A stretch of 42,868 bases of DNA from Rickettsia typhi. GTDB lineage: Bacteria; Pseudomonadota; Alphaproteobacteria; Rickettsiales; UBA1997. A program made the position numbers and the translations under genes. Below, one piece after another: positions 20,420 through 29,938 of the stretch. Positions within the stretch are counted from its first letter, which is position 1, and every line of letters begins with the position of its first letter. The stretch covers positions 1-42,868 of the forward strand of contig CAMDJN010000006.1 of assembly GCA_945900795.1 (NCBI GenBank), written 5' to 3'. The notes beneath the pieces were generated by a model. It was not told the origin of the DNA and searched no databases. It was given only the letters and a program-made list of their open reading frames with translations.

Positions 20420-22716
20420 GTGAATTTTTACAGAACCAAATTTTTAATCTTAATATTATCGATCATATCGTGGACACTTGCCAAGCCATCTTTTGCCGTC
20501 GAAAAATCTAGCGGTCAGAGTCAATCAGTCGCTAAAAAAGAAGGTGATAACGAGGCCGGTGGTAGTTCAAGTAACGGCGCCTCCTCAAATTCTTCATCAT
20601 CAAATCAATCCAGCAATTCGTTTTCGTCAAATCAGGGACAACTTTCAATGTCTAGTCCAGCTATAACCGTTATCGATTCCTCTGGTCCGAAATTTGTATT
20701 AGTAACAGGAGTTCTAAAAACAAAAGATGATATTCAAGCAGAAAACACTAAGACCGAATCTATTCCAATAAAACAACCTACGGCACCCATCATCGTTGAG
20801 CCAGCATCTGGTGCTAGCAAGTCATTGCCAAGTGCTGATGATAGCGGTCTGGCGAGTATTTCATCAAAAATTAAATCAGACGAATCTAGTCAGGAACAAG
20901 AGGATGAGGCAAAGAAAGTGATGGCAAAAAAATATGTATTAGTACCGGGAGTAGCTGCGGATGAAGGATCGTCCCAATCAGCTTCCTCGACAATTCCAGT
21001 ATCGTCACCAAGTACAAATACCATCTTCAACAAAACAGCTGTAGACAAAGCTACAGACTATGACGAAGAGGGGGGGCAAAAAAGGCGGTAGGAAAAAACT
21101 ACGTTAATCAGTCTAATAATTTGGATAAGAAGTCTGACAAAGACAAAAAGGAGAATGGCGATAAAAAGTCAGATTCTGATAGCTCATCTTCTGACTCTCT
21201 TAGCAACGACAAAAGCTCAGGTCAAGATGCCCAAGAATCATCAACTTCGTCGTCGAGTATAAGTGCTTCATTTGAAAACGTTTCAGTTTCAACAATCCCA
21301 GTTAATGCAGTGTTGCCGTCGATAGTAACCTCTCCACCTCCACCTCCACCTCCACCTCCACCTCCACCTCCAGTAACAGATAGAACGGCGGTAATTAATC
21401 AAATTCTTGCCAACATTAACACGCGCTACAATCTAATATCTGGTAATTCTACGGCAGCCATAACAGAAAAAGATTCCATTAAACAAATTTCGCTTAATGA
21501 AACAAGATCATCGGGGAAGCACATTTACGACAAGGATGTTTCTGCTTCGCTCCGTATCACAAGTGATCTGGCAGTCAACAAGACCAACCTAAACAATTCT
21601 CAAATTTCAAGTACTGTCAACACTTTTGCGGAAAAAATTAATACTACGATACAAGACGCGATGACTTCAGCTAGAATGCTTAAAAACGAATCTGATACCA
21701 CTGTAACAAACCTAATTGCCGATGTTAATAATCATGATTCTTTGGTAGCCTATTTGAATACCAAATTAAGCAGCCTAACCGACAGCGATCAGAAGCTTGC
21801 ATTGCTAAAATCTGATCTTGAAGCTGTAAAGATTGAAACTCAAAATCTCCGCGAAAATGCAATAGCCAAGCGAGTCGGCAGTGCGGGAGAGATGAAAGGA
21901 TTTTTTGGATCTCTAACCTATTACGACAATGCAAAATACACCTCAAGATGGGGTGCAACTGATCAACAACTGAACAAAGTTTTAATGATCGGAAGTTCAA
22001 ACATTCTGGTTAATAAGGCGCTTAGTGATCAGAGCGAAGATCTATCCGTAACTTACAATAGCTACGCAAGTGCAGATTTATATGATTATGTCACGGATCA
22101 AGCAACGTTCGCCTATAGTAAGGGCCCAAATGACTCTAGTGTTGGCATAACCACTTCATTTCCAATAACATATGATTATCTCAGATTTGGCGGATGGAAT
22201 ATTCCTACCACAATTACACAAGAAAATCAAATCGACAATTGGTATGTAGTTTTTGGAAGAGTCACCCCTTACGTTGCATTGCCTCTTGCCGGAAGTGCAA
22301 GCTACAGTGGCAACATGGTTGGTTCAAGTTTTTACGTAAATGATAATGGTGGAAAAAACTATTCTACAATAACTGGAGACGTAGCTCTTACAGCAAGTTT
22401 TGCCGATAAAACTTTAAACGGATCTTTCTCTAACGTGACTCATACTAAAATTTTCGAAACCCCAATTACCGGCACTGGAAAAGAATGGAGTGCCGCTACT
22501 CTTAGTGGAAGTTGGGGGGCAAGCAATGCGATTAGTGGCAATATCGGCAATGTGATTTTGAATGGCGCTAGTAATCCTGGTCTTTCAGGGCAATTTAGTG
22601 GCGCATTTTTTGGAACCGGAGCTGATGCGGCAAAAGAAATTGGTGGAAATTGGAATGTAGCAACTCCAAGCAATAGCTACCAATCAAACGGTATTTTTGC
22701 TGCAGACAAACAGTGA
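20420..22716 (+). CDS. Putative Slam/T11SS-dependent secreted protein: signal peptide, Ser-rich linker, Pro tract, helical region, C-terminal TbpB-like beta-barrel; split in two ORFs by a G7 tract
   Basis: GTG start; signal peptide MNFYRTKFLILILSIISWTLAKPSFA; ORFs 20420-21091 and 21121-22716 join if one G is added at 21070-21076 (DEEGGAKKAVGKNYVNQSNNLDKKSD); C-term NGSFSN...LSGSWGA...GQFSGAFFGTGADAAKEIGGNWN...NGIFAADKQ. Confidence 0.7.
21070..21076 (+). repeat. G7 homopolymer at the frame junction (adjacent A6 at 21078-21083)
   Basis: gaGGGGGGGcAAAAAAgg read directly. Confidence 0.9.
21334..21372 (+). repeat. CCACCT hexanucleotide repeat encoding 13 consecutive Pro
   Basis: (cca cct)n between tct and gta codons. 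Confidence 0.92.
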
Positions 22717-24185
22717 GATTGCCATTTTTATATTTTCTAATTTTACTACTCACCACCTTGTCTAGCTTCGGCTCGCTTGCCGAAGATCTTAAATCAGTCA
22801 GTGATTCAGCCAGTGAGTCAGTCAGTGATTCAGAGCTACCAACTCCTCCAATCGGATCTTTCGAACATCTCACATCAGAAAATTTTCCCCCACCAAAAAG
22901 ACATATCGTTACAAAAGAATATGGTTCACTCGTCTCATCCTACAAAAAAGCCATACACCTGATGGAGGGCGATGACCACAAGGCCGCATGCGATACTCTC
23001 TCACAAAATTTATCATTCTACAATTCGCCACAATTCAATTTCCTTTTTGGTGAATGTAATTTTGGCATGAAAAATTACGAGAAGGCTTTGGTCTATTACA
23101 AAAAAGTTTTAGAGCAAAATCCTAATGCTCCTAGAGCAAAATTGGAAATTGCTAAAGCCTACCTACATATTGGAAATAAAGGTGATGAGGCCATCGCAAT
23201 TTTAGAGTCCGCATTGCAAGATGACTTGCCACAAAATGTCAAAGACAAGGTTACGGAATTGCTGAAAAAAATTAAAAGTTCCAAAACAAAAGACTGGAGA
23301 CTGAAGTTATCAGGCGGGTATGTCTACGATACCAACGTGAATAATTCCACCTACAATCGCCAAGTCGAAATATTTGGAGTACCGTTCAAATTAGATGATA
23401 ACGCTAGGGCGCAGAAGGATAATACTTTTCTTGCTGGCATTAATTTTGATCACAAAAAGCATTTTTTTGGAAAGAGTGGTCCTTACCTAATCAACTCGCT
23501 TTCAGGTCTAAAAACTAAAAATGACAAGCATGAAAATTATGATATGGGGCTTGGATCAGCTTCAACGGGCTTTGGTTTTAAGCTTTACAAACTAACTCTA
23601 GAGATGCCTATTACATACACTCAGCTTACTTTGAACAGTAATAATTTTCTTCGATCATTTGGATATTCTCCAAACCTAACTTACGAATTCAGCAAAATCC
23701 TTCATCTGAATGTCGGATATAATCACAAAAAAAATTCATATTACCAAACGCAAATAAAAAACCGAAACGGTGACTACGATAGCATCGCTTCAGGTCTAAA
23801 ATATTTTTTTGGTAACGGTAATTTCTTGCAGTTAAGTTATTCCAAAGGCACAAGTGGCGCGAAGGAAAAATATTACCAATATGACTTATCGACAGCAAAT
23901 GCTGGTTTATTTCTTTCTCTTCCGATTAAGAAAATTGAGCCGCTAGCAATTTATTTAGGAGCTGGAAGAGAGAGTGATAAATACAAGGACAGTGATCCAT
24001 TAACCATTCCGCAAAAAAAGAGGCGAGATAAAAACGTGGCAATGATGGTGAATATTTACAAGAGATTCAAGTCCATAGACACCACGATTGTTTTTGGATA
24101 CACCAAGATCAGCAACGATTCCAACATCAATATTTACCAATATAAACGTGAACAATTTTCATTTAAAATTGAGAAGGATTTTTGA
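22713..24185 (+). CDS. Slam-like outer-membrane translocon (TPR + C-terminal beta-barrel, DUF560-like)
   Basis: Signal peptide; TPRs (MKNYEKALVYYKKVLEQNPNAPRAKLEIAKAYLHIGNKGDEAIAILESAL); WRLKLSGGYVYDTNVNNSTYN entry into an aromatic-rich barrel; ends in Phe (KIEKDF); GTG start overlaps upstream TGA. Confidence 0.75.
   Translation: MRLPFLYFLILLLTTLSSFGSLAEDLKSVSDSASESVSDSELPTPPIGSFEHLTSENFPPPKRHIVTKEYGSLVSSYKKAIHLMEGDDHKAACDTLSQNLSFYNSPQFNFLFGECNFGMKNYEKALVYYKKVLEQNPNAPRAKLEIAKAYLHIGNKGDEAIAILESALQDDLPQNVKDKVTELLKKIKSSKTKDWRLKLSGGYVYDTNVNNSTYNRQVEIFGVPFKLDDNARAQKDNTFLAGINFDHKKHFFGKSGPYLINSLSGLKTKNDKHENYDMGLGSASTGFGFKLYKLTLEMPITYTQLTLNSNNFLRSFGYSPNLTYEFSKILHLNVGYNHKKNSYYQTQIKNRNGDYDSIASGLKYFFGNGNFLQLSYSKGTSGAKEKYYQYDLSTANAGLFLSLPIKKIEPLAIYLGAGRESDKYKDSDPLTIPQKKRRDKNVAMMVNIYKRFKSIDTTIVFGYTKISNDSNINIYQYKREQFSFKIEKDF
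22794..22833 (+). repeat. 24-nt direct repeat (about 1.7 copies) coding for a Ser/Asp linker
   Basis: tcagtcagtgattcagccagtgag / tcagtcagtgattcag. Confidence 0.85.
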
Positions 24186-24236
24186 GAATTGGGATAGTTT
24201 GGGTTGATTTGATTCTCGTATAAAGCCTTTTATTCA

Positions 24237-24285
24237 TTGCCTTAAGAGGCAATTTCGATGAATTTTGCCGATGGTCGGCAAAATT
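24237..24285 (+). terminator. Two consecutive hairpins between slam-like gene and ugd
   Basis: TTGCCT-taag-AGGCAA (24237-24252) and AATTTTGCCGA-tgg-TCGGCAAAATT (24261-24285), followed by tgaattttt. Confidence 0.6.
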
Positions 24286-24311
24286 TGAATTTTTGTCAAA
24301 AGCTATAAAAA

Positions 24312-25646
24312 ATGAAAATTACTGTAATTGGAAGTGGGTATGTTGGACTGGTCTCTGGCGTTTGTTTTGCTAGTTTGGGGCATGATGTAATTTGCTCGGA
24401 TCGGGACGAAAAAAAAATCCTTACATTGCAAAATGGTGAAATTCCAATTTTTGAACCGGGATTGAAAGAGATGCTGGCCGATGTTTCGGGAAGAAAGAAA
24501 ATTATTTTTACCACGAGTCTTAAAACAGCGCTAGAGGGCTCGAATGTTGTAATCATTGCAGTTGGAACGCCGCAAGGCGAAGATGGCAGTGCTGATCTTT
24601 CTTACGTTCTGGCTGCAACGAAAGAAATTGCAGAACAATCTTCTTCTTACAAGCTCATCATTACTAAATCAACGGTTCCAACGGGCACTGGAAGCAAAAT
24701 CAAAAAACTTGTTAAAGAAATAAATCCTTCACTTGATTTTGACATTGCATCAAATCCAGAATTTTTGCGCGAAGGGGCGGCTATTTCAGATTTCATGAAT
24801 CCTGATCGTATCGTTATTGGTTGTGAGAATGAACGATCCAAAAAAATACTTTTCGAAATTTACCAAAATTTTTCAGCAGAGAAAATTGTAGTTACAGATG
24901 TTGCTACGTCTGAGCTCATCAAATATGCCTCAAATGCATTCCTTGCGACAAAAATTTCTTTCATCAATGAGATGGCTGATCTTTGCGAAAAGTCAGGTGG
25001 AAACGTAAAAGACCTGTCTCGTGCAGTGGGTCTAGATTCTAGGATTGGTGAGAAGTTTTTAAATCCAGGACCGGGATTTGGCGGCTCATGTTTTCCAAAG
25101 GATATTAAGGCGATCGTAAATATTGCAGAGTCAAATGGAGTTACATTGTCCCTGATCAACTCCGTCATTAGCTCAAACCAAGTGCGCATGCAAAAAATGG
25201 TAGAAAAAATTCTGGCAGTGTTTGGAAATATCGATATTATCGGTAAAAAAATTGCTTTTCTTGGACTGGCTTTCAAAGCCAATACTGATGACATTCGCTA
25301 CTCTCCTGCAATTTTTATTGTGAAAGAATTAGCGAGTAGAGGAGTAGAAATTTTTGCAACAGATCCGGAGGCTATTGAAAATTCACGTCAAGAATTAGCT
25401 GAGTTTAAGAATATTAAATTTACATCCGATATCTATGAAGCCATTAAGGACGTTGATTTGATAGTAATTGCTACTGAGTGGAAAATTTACAGTCAGCTTG
25501 ATTTCGAGAAGATAAAAAAAATTACTAAGACAAGAAAAATAGTTGATTTGCGAAATATTCTAAACCCAGCGGATGTGCAGGAAAATGGATTTGAATATGA
25601 TTGCATCGGCCACAATGCCTCGGACAGACTCTCGGGCAGACTCTAG
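24312..25646 (+). CDS. ugd: UDP-glucose 6-dehydrogenase
   Basis: MKITVIGSGYVGLVSGVCFASLGHDV, FLNPGPGFGGSCFPKD, GLAFKANTDDIRYSPA. Confidence 0.94.
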   Translation: MKITVIGSGYVGLVSGVCFASLGHDVICSDRDEKKILTLQNGEIPIFEPGLKEMLADVSGRKKIIFTTSLKTALEGSNVVIIAVGTPQGEDGSADLSYVLAATKEIAEQSSSYKLIITKSTVPTGTGSKIKKLVKEINPSLDFDIASNPEFLREGAAISDFMNPDRIVIGCENERSKKILFEIYQNFSAEKIVVTDVATSELIKYASNAFLATKISFINEMADLCEKSGGNVKDLSRAVGLDSRIGEKFLNPGPGFGGSCFPKDIKAIVNIAESNGVTLSLINSVISSNQVRMQKMVEKILAVFGNIDIIGKKIAFLGLAFKANTDDIRYSPAIFIVKELASRGVEIFATDPEAIENSRQELAEFKNIKFTSDIYEAIKDVDLIVIATEWKIYSQLDFEKIKKITKTRKIVDLRNILNPADVQENGFEYDCIGHNASDRLSGRL

Positions 25647-25673
25647 GACGGACTCCAAAAATTTAACAAAATT

Positions 25674-26900
25674 ATGATAAAAAAAATCTCTGTAAAAAAT
25701 CCGATTGTTGAACTGGATGGTGATGAAATGACTCGCATCATTTGGCGATTTATCAAAGAAAAATTAATCACACCTTACCTTGATCTTCCGATCAAATATT
25801 TTGACCTTTCTGTTCAAAATCGTGATGCAACAAGTGATCAGGTAACCATCGATGCAGCTAACGCCATCAAGGAGCACAGCGTTGGAATTAAATGCGCAAC
25901 GATTACTCCTGACGAAGCACGCAAAAAAGAATTTAACCTCAAAGAAGTTTGGAAATCGCCAAATGGCACTATTCGAAACATTCTTGATGGTACGGTTTTT
26001 CGTGAGCCGATAGTTTGTAAAAATGTGCCACGATTGGTTTCAAACTGGACTTCACCAATCATCGTTGGTCGTCATGCTTTTGGAGATCAGTACAAGGCAA
26101 CTGATTTTGTAGTTCCTGGAAAAGGAAAGTTAACAATCAAATTTGAAGGAGAGGACGGAAAAGTAATTGAGCATGAGGTCTTTAAATTCAAGGGTGCCGG
26201 GGTTGCGCTTGGAATGTACAACACAGATGAATCAATTACAGGATTTGCCTATTCCTGCTTCAATATGGCTTTGCAGAAGGGTTGGCCACTTTATCTTTCA
26301 ACAAAAAACACAATTCTAAAAAAATACGACAATCGTTTTAAAGAAATTTTTTCTGAAATTTACGAAAAAGAATTCAAAGAAAAATTCATTGCGAAATCCA
26401 TTATTTATGAGCACCGCCTGATTGATGATATGGTTGCATCGGCCTTGAAATGGAGCGGAAGTTTTGTTTGGGCATGCAAAAATTATGACGGAGATGTTCA
26501 GTCGGATTCAGTTGCGCAAGGCTTTGGATCTCTTGGCCTCATGACTTCCGTATTAGTTACTCCGGATGGAAAAACTGTTGAGGCCGAAGCAGCGCACGGA
26601 ACCGTCACGAGACATTTTCGTGATCATCAAGCCGGCAAACCAACCTCAACCAATCCGATTGCATCAATTTTTGCTTGGACTAGAGGTCTTGCATTCAGAG
26701 GAAAAATTGACGAAAACCAAGAGTTGATTGATTTTTGTTATGCCCTGGAAAGGGTCTGTGTTGAAGTTGTTGAATCAGGAAAAATGACAAAAGATTTAGC
26801 TGTCTGTGTTCATGGTAGTAACGTTGAGCATGGTAAGCATTACCTTTACACAGAAGAATTTTTGGATGAGATCGAAAAAAAATTACGTACTACGCGGTAA
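25674..26900 (+). CDS. icd: NADP-dependent isocitrate dehydrogenase (eukaryotic-like subfamily)
   Basis: [71 protein letters not shown]. Confidence 0.95.
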   Translation: MIKKISVKNPIVELDGDEMTRIIWRFIKEKLITPYLDLPIKYFDLSVQNRDATSDQVTIDAANAIKEHSVGIKCATITPDEARKKEFNLKEVWKSPNGTIRNILDGTVFREPIVCKNVPRLVSNWTSPIIVGRHAFGDQYKATDFVVPGKGKLTIKFEGEDGKVIEHEVFKFKGAGVALGMYNTDESITGFAYSCFNMALQKGWPLYLSTKNTILKKYDNRFKEIFSEIYEKEFKEKFIAKSIIYEHRLIDDMVASALKWSGSFVWACKNYDGDVQSDSVAQGFGSLGLMTSVLVTPDGKTVEAEAAHGTVTRHFRDHQAGKPTSTNPIASIFAWTRGLAFRGKIDENQELIDFCYALERVCVEVVESGKMTKDLAVCVHGSNVEHGKHYLYTEEFLDEIEKKLRTTR

Positions 26901-27899
26901 AATATTGCGTTTTGTCATTCCCGCAAAAGCGTTAATCAGCTTCCGTTTAACCAAATCTACATCTTCAAATTCCAGCTCTACATCCAAATAAAAAATCTTC
27001 TGACGAAATTTTTCATCCAGCCTTACCCAATCTTTCTTCGTCGTGATTAGGTCGACATCTACCAATTTTGCTTCTGCAAGTAAGTTTTCTAATTCTTGAT
27101 TTGTGTAGTGATGATGGTCGACGAAGCTGCGATTCTTGACAGCTTCAATTCCGCTTTCTGTAAGTAGAGAAAAGAATTTTTGTGGATAGGCTAATCCACA
27201 AAAGGCGATGAATTTTTTTGTAGAAAAATCAGTAATATTTTTTGCAAAAATTTTTGCTCGGACGATTTTTTCGGAAGGAATTTTATGTTGCAAAATTCTT
27301 ACTAAAGATTCTTTTACCTCACCAATCACAACAACCAAATCTATTTTTGATAATCCACTACCCAGCCTTTCTCTCATTGGTCCTGCTGGAATAGCAAAAC
27401 CATTGCCAAATCCGATTTTTCCATCAATTACCAAGATATTAAAATCGTATTTTAGTGAGTTATTTTGTAACCCATCATCAAGTAAAATAGCGTCAAATTC
27501 CTTCATCGTAGAAATTTTCTTTGCGCCATCAAAACGATTTTTAGCAATGAATGTTGGAGCTATTTCCGCAAGAAGAAGTGGTTCGTCACCGACATCGCCG
27601 GCATTATCATGTTTTGTAATTAAAGTTGTTTCTAGCTTTGAGCCACCGTATCCACGACTAAGATAGGCAAAATTAATTCCAATTTCATGAAGAATTTTTC
27701 CAATTGCGATTGCGGTTGGAGTTTTGCCGGAGCCGCCAGCAATCAGGTTTCCGATACAAATTACCGGTTTTGAAACTTGTCTGGTTTTTGTAAATTTTTT
27801 TTTGGAATAAAATGCGCAGAGATAAAGCAGAGATAGCGGCCAGAGAAGTAAGGAGATGAAGTTTTTTGTAGTCCAAAATCTCGGTGTATGAAACATCAA
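26883..27899 (-). CDS. lpxK: Tetraacyldisaccharide 4'-kinase
   Basis: [59 protein letters not shown]. Confidence 0.93.
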   Translation of the reverse strand: MMFHTPRFWTTKNFISLLLWPLSLLYLCAFYSKKKFTKTRQVSKPVICIGNLIAGGSGKTPTAIAIGKILHEIGINFAYLSRGYGGSKLETTLITKHDNAGDVGDEPLLLAEIAPTFIAKNRFDGAKKISTMKEFDAILLDDGLQNNSLKYDFNILVIDGKIGFGNGFAIPAGPMRERLGSGLSKIDLVVVIGEVKESLVRILQHKIPSEKIVRAKIFAKNITDFSTKKFIAFCGLAYPQKFFSLLTESGIEAVKNRSFVDHHHYTNQELENLLAEAKLVDVDLITTKKDWVRLDEKFRQKIFYLDVELEFEDVDLVKRKLINAFAGMTKRNILPRST

Positions 27900-27913
27900 A
27901 TTGTAGAATAAAA

Positions 27914-28723
27914 ATGCCTGAATTGCCGGAAATTGAAACGATCTGCACTGGTTTGCAGAGTCTAAAAAATGAGAGAATCACAAAAGTTTTTCGTTCACAA
28001 AAAACATTAAGAATCCCATCTAGCCTTGATTTACAAGAGATGGTTGGAGCTGAATTCCTAAAAATCTCACGCAAAGCACGTTATTTGATTTTCGATTTAA
28101 GCAATAAAAAAAGTTTAGTAATGCATCTCGGAATGAGTGGACGAGTGATCTTGGAGAAGAAGTTTTATCAGTTAAAGCATGATCATTTTTCTTGTGAATT
28201 GAGTGGTGGCTCTTGTCTTACATTCAATGATACGAGGCGTTTTGGGTTCGTAGACCTCGTCGAAAGTAACAAGCTGCAATATCATAAAATGTTGTGCAAT
28301 CTTGGTTGCGAGCCATTGTCACCAGGGTTTAATTTTTCTTACCTTCGAGAAAAATTACAGGACAAGCGGATGAATATTAAAACCAGCATGATGGATAATA
28401 AAATTGTTGTTGGGGTTGGAAATATTTACATCAGTGAGTCTTTGTTTGATGCAAAAATTTCTCCCTTGCAGAGTGCTTGTGATTTGAGGGATAATGAGTT
28501 GAAGCGGTTAGTTGCTTCAATAAAAAAAATTCTAGCTCAGGCCATAGAATCAGGAGGATCCTCGATCAGTGACTACGTTGATTCTAACGGAAAATCAGGA
28601 AAGTTTCAAAACAAATTCAAAGTTTACGGACGAGATGGATTAGTATGCACGAGCTGCGATGGTTTGATTCAGAAAATTATTCAAAACGGCCGCTCGAGTT
28701 TTTATTGTAAAAAATGCCAGTGA
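27914..28723 (+). CDS. mutM: Formamidopyrimidine-DNA glycosylase
   Basis: MPELPEIETICTGL, GVGNIYISESLF, C-terminal zinc finger CTSC...YCKKC; start chosen at ATG 27914. Confidence 0.94.
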   Translation: MPELPEIETICTGLQSLKNERITKVFRSQKTLRIPSSLDLQEMVGAEFLKISRKARYLIFDLSNKKSLVMHLGMSGRVILEKKFYQLKHDHFSCELSGGSCLTFNDTRRFGFVDLVESNKLQYHKMLCNLGCEPLSPGFNFSYLREKLQDKRMNIKTSMMDNKIVVGVGNIYISESLFDAKISPLQSACDLRDNELKRLVASIKKILAQAIESGGSSISDYVDSNGKSGKFQNKFKVYGRDGLVCTSCDGLIQKIIQNGRSSFYCKKCQ

Positions 28724-28832
28724 TTCAACTTAGAACTTGTCCTAAAGTCTCACTCCATGACTCATCACCCTCACTTCAACCCTCTCCTCAAGGGAGAGGG
28801 AGTATCACCGATTCCTGCTAAACCAACTTTCT

Positions 28833-29132
28833 TTAAAATGAATGAAGGTAAAAACAAAATCGCACTAACCCCTCCCTACCAATACCATCACCATTACCTG
28901 GACTGTTCTTTAGCACTGTTACCTTTCCATTTTCTGCGTGAACTTTGTATCCAGCCTTACCTTTTACGACATATCTACTGTATTCTTTCAGCAAGTTCTG
29001 CTCATTAATTTCCCTATTCCACGCCTCAACCTCTCCAACCAAACACATCATCAAAACAAATGTTATGAAGAGCTTTAGAGAGACAGACCTGATGTAAAAT
29101 GGAAAAGTCGATTTAATGCTTCGTAAATTCAT
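28833..29132 (-). CDS. Hypothetical small exported protein
   Basis: Signal-peptide-like LKLFITFVLMMCLVGEVEA; short, no homology recognised. Confidence 0.3.
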   Translation of the reverse strand: MNLRSIKSTFPFYIRSVSLKLFITFVLMMCLVGEVEAWNREINEQNLLKEYSRYVVKGKAGYKVHAENGKVTVLKNSPGNGDGIGREGLVRFCFYLHSF

Positions 29133-29274
29133 AAAATATTTCCTAACAAAGTTGAACTTAAAAGAGAGGTGATTCCAGAAGTTTTGTGTCTTCTAGGAAG
29201 CAACATTAAAAGTCACGGAATAATAATTGTGCGATTTTACTGGCAAAGGTTCTTAGTATCATTTCCCCCGCGCT

Positions 29275-29370
29275 GGAAGGGGCATCTTATCCCTTCCCAA
29301 CGTTCACTAAATTTTAAAACATTTATTTGCATTTCATGCAAAACATGTGGAAGTGGTAAATACCACTTCC
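29275..29370 (-). repeat. Dispersed two-hairpin repeat, copy 1 (inverted relative to copies 2 and 3)
   Basis: GGAAGTGGTA-aa-TACCACTTCC at 29349-29370 and GGAAGGG...CCCTTCCC at 29275-29298; core gtgaacgttgggaaggg matches copies 2 and 3. Confidence 0.88.
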
Positions 29371-29535
29371 AGCCCTGGTTTTTGATGGAGGATTTGCGGC
29401 AGCCCCTTTAGAGGTCAATTGCTTGAATTTAAACTTTAATTCTTAAATGGCTGTGTTGAATAGTAGTTTCATTGTTACTCATACAAAAAACGTTTCTTAG
29501 AATATTTCTGGAACACGCTTTCTAAAATTTACTTT

Positions 29536-29856
29536 ATGTCTGCTCAAGCACAGCGCCATTACACACACTCAGTTCCTCAGTTTAAGCATTTTAACAAATA
29601 TGATTTTGTTAAATCCTTTATCGCGACTGTTAGCGACCCGAAGGTAAAGGAGGAGGAGGAAAAAAGAGCTGTTATTATTGCTGATGCTATTGAAGAAACT
29701 CAGGTTGTTTTGTTTGAGCATTTAGTGACAAAGCAAGATTTGGAGCATGGTTTAAAGGCTTTGGAACTAAAACTCACAATCAGACTAACTGTCATCATGG
29801 CTACTTTACTCACCCTCATGCCCCTTACTACAGAGTTTCTTAGAAGATTGTTCTAG
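29536..29856 (+). CDS. DUF1640/CCDC90-like coiled coil + C-terminal TM protein
   Basis: YDFVKSFIATVSDPKVKEEEEKRAVIIADAIEE...LVTKQDLEHGLKALELKLTIRLTVIMATLLTLMPL. Confidence 0.5.
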   Translation: MSAQAQRHYTHSVPQFKHFNKYDFVKSFIATVSDPKVKEEEEKRAVIIADAIEETQVVLFEHLVTKQDLEHGLKALELKLTIRLTVIMATLLTLMPLTTEFLRRLF

Positions 29857-29938
29857 GCGTTCCTCTCCTAGTAGTTTTACCTATGCCAATTCAGCTCTTA
29901 GTGGAGATTCGGGTGATTGGTTTGAATGTTAACTGGGT

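Noticed and set aside
24860-25294. 144-aa minus-strand ORF
   Set aside because: Antisense shadow of ugd.
27208-27666. 152-aa plus-strand ORF
   Set aside because: Fully antisense to lpxK, biased Ser/Phe/Ile composition typical of shadow ORFs.
28780-28800. ccctctcc-tcaag-ggagaggg hairpin after mutM as a new element
   Set aside because: Small generic stem-loop, probably a terminator or common repeat remnant; no further support.
29390-29415. Similarity of gatttgcggcagcccctttagag to gatttgcgacagccgccccttaaggg near 38400
   Set aside because: Only about 20 nt with gaps; too weak to call a repeat without a genome search.
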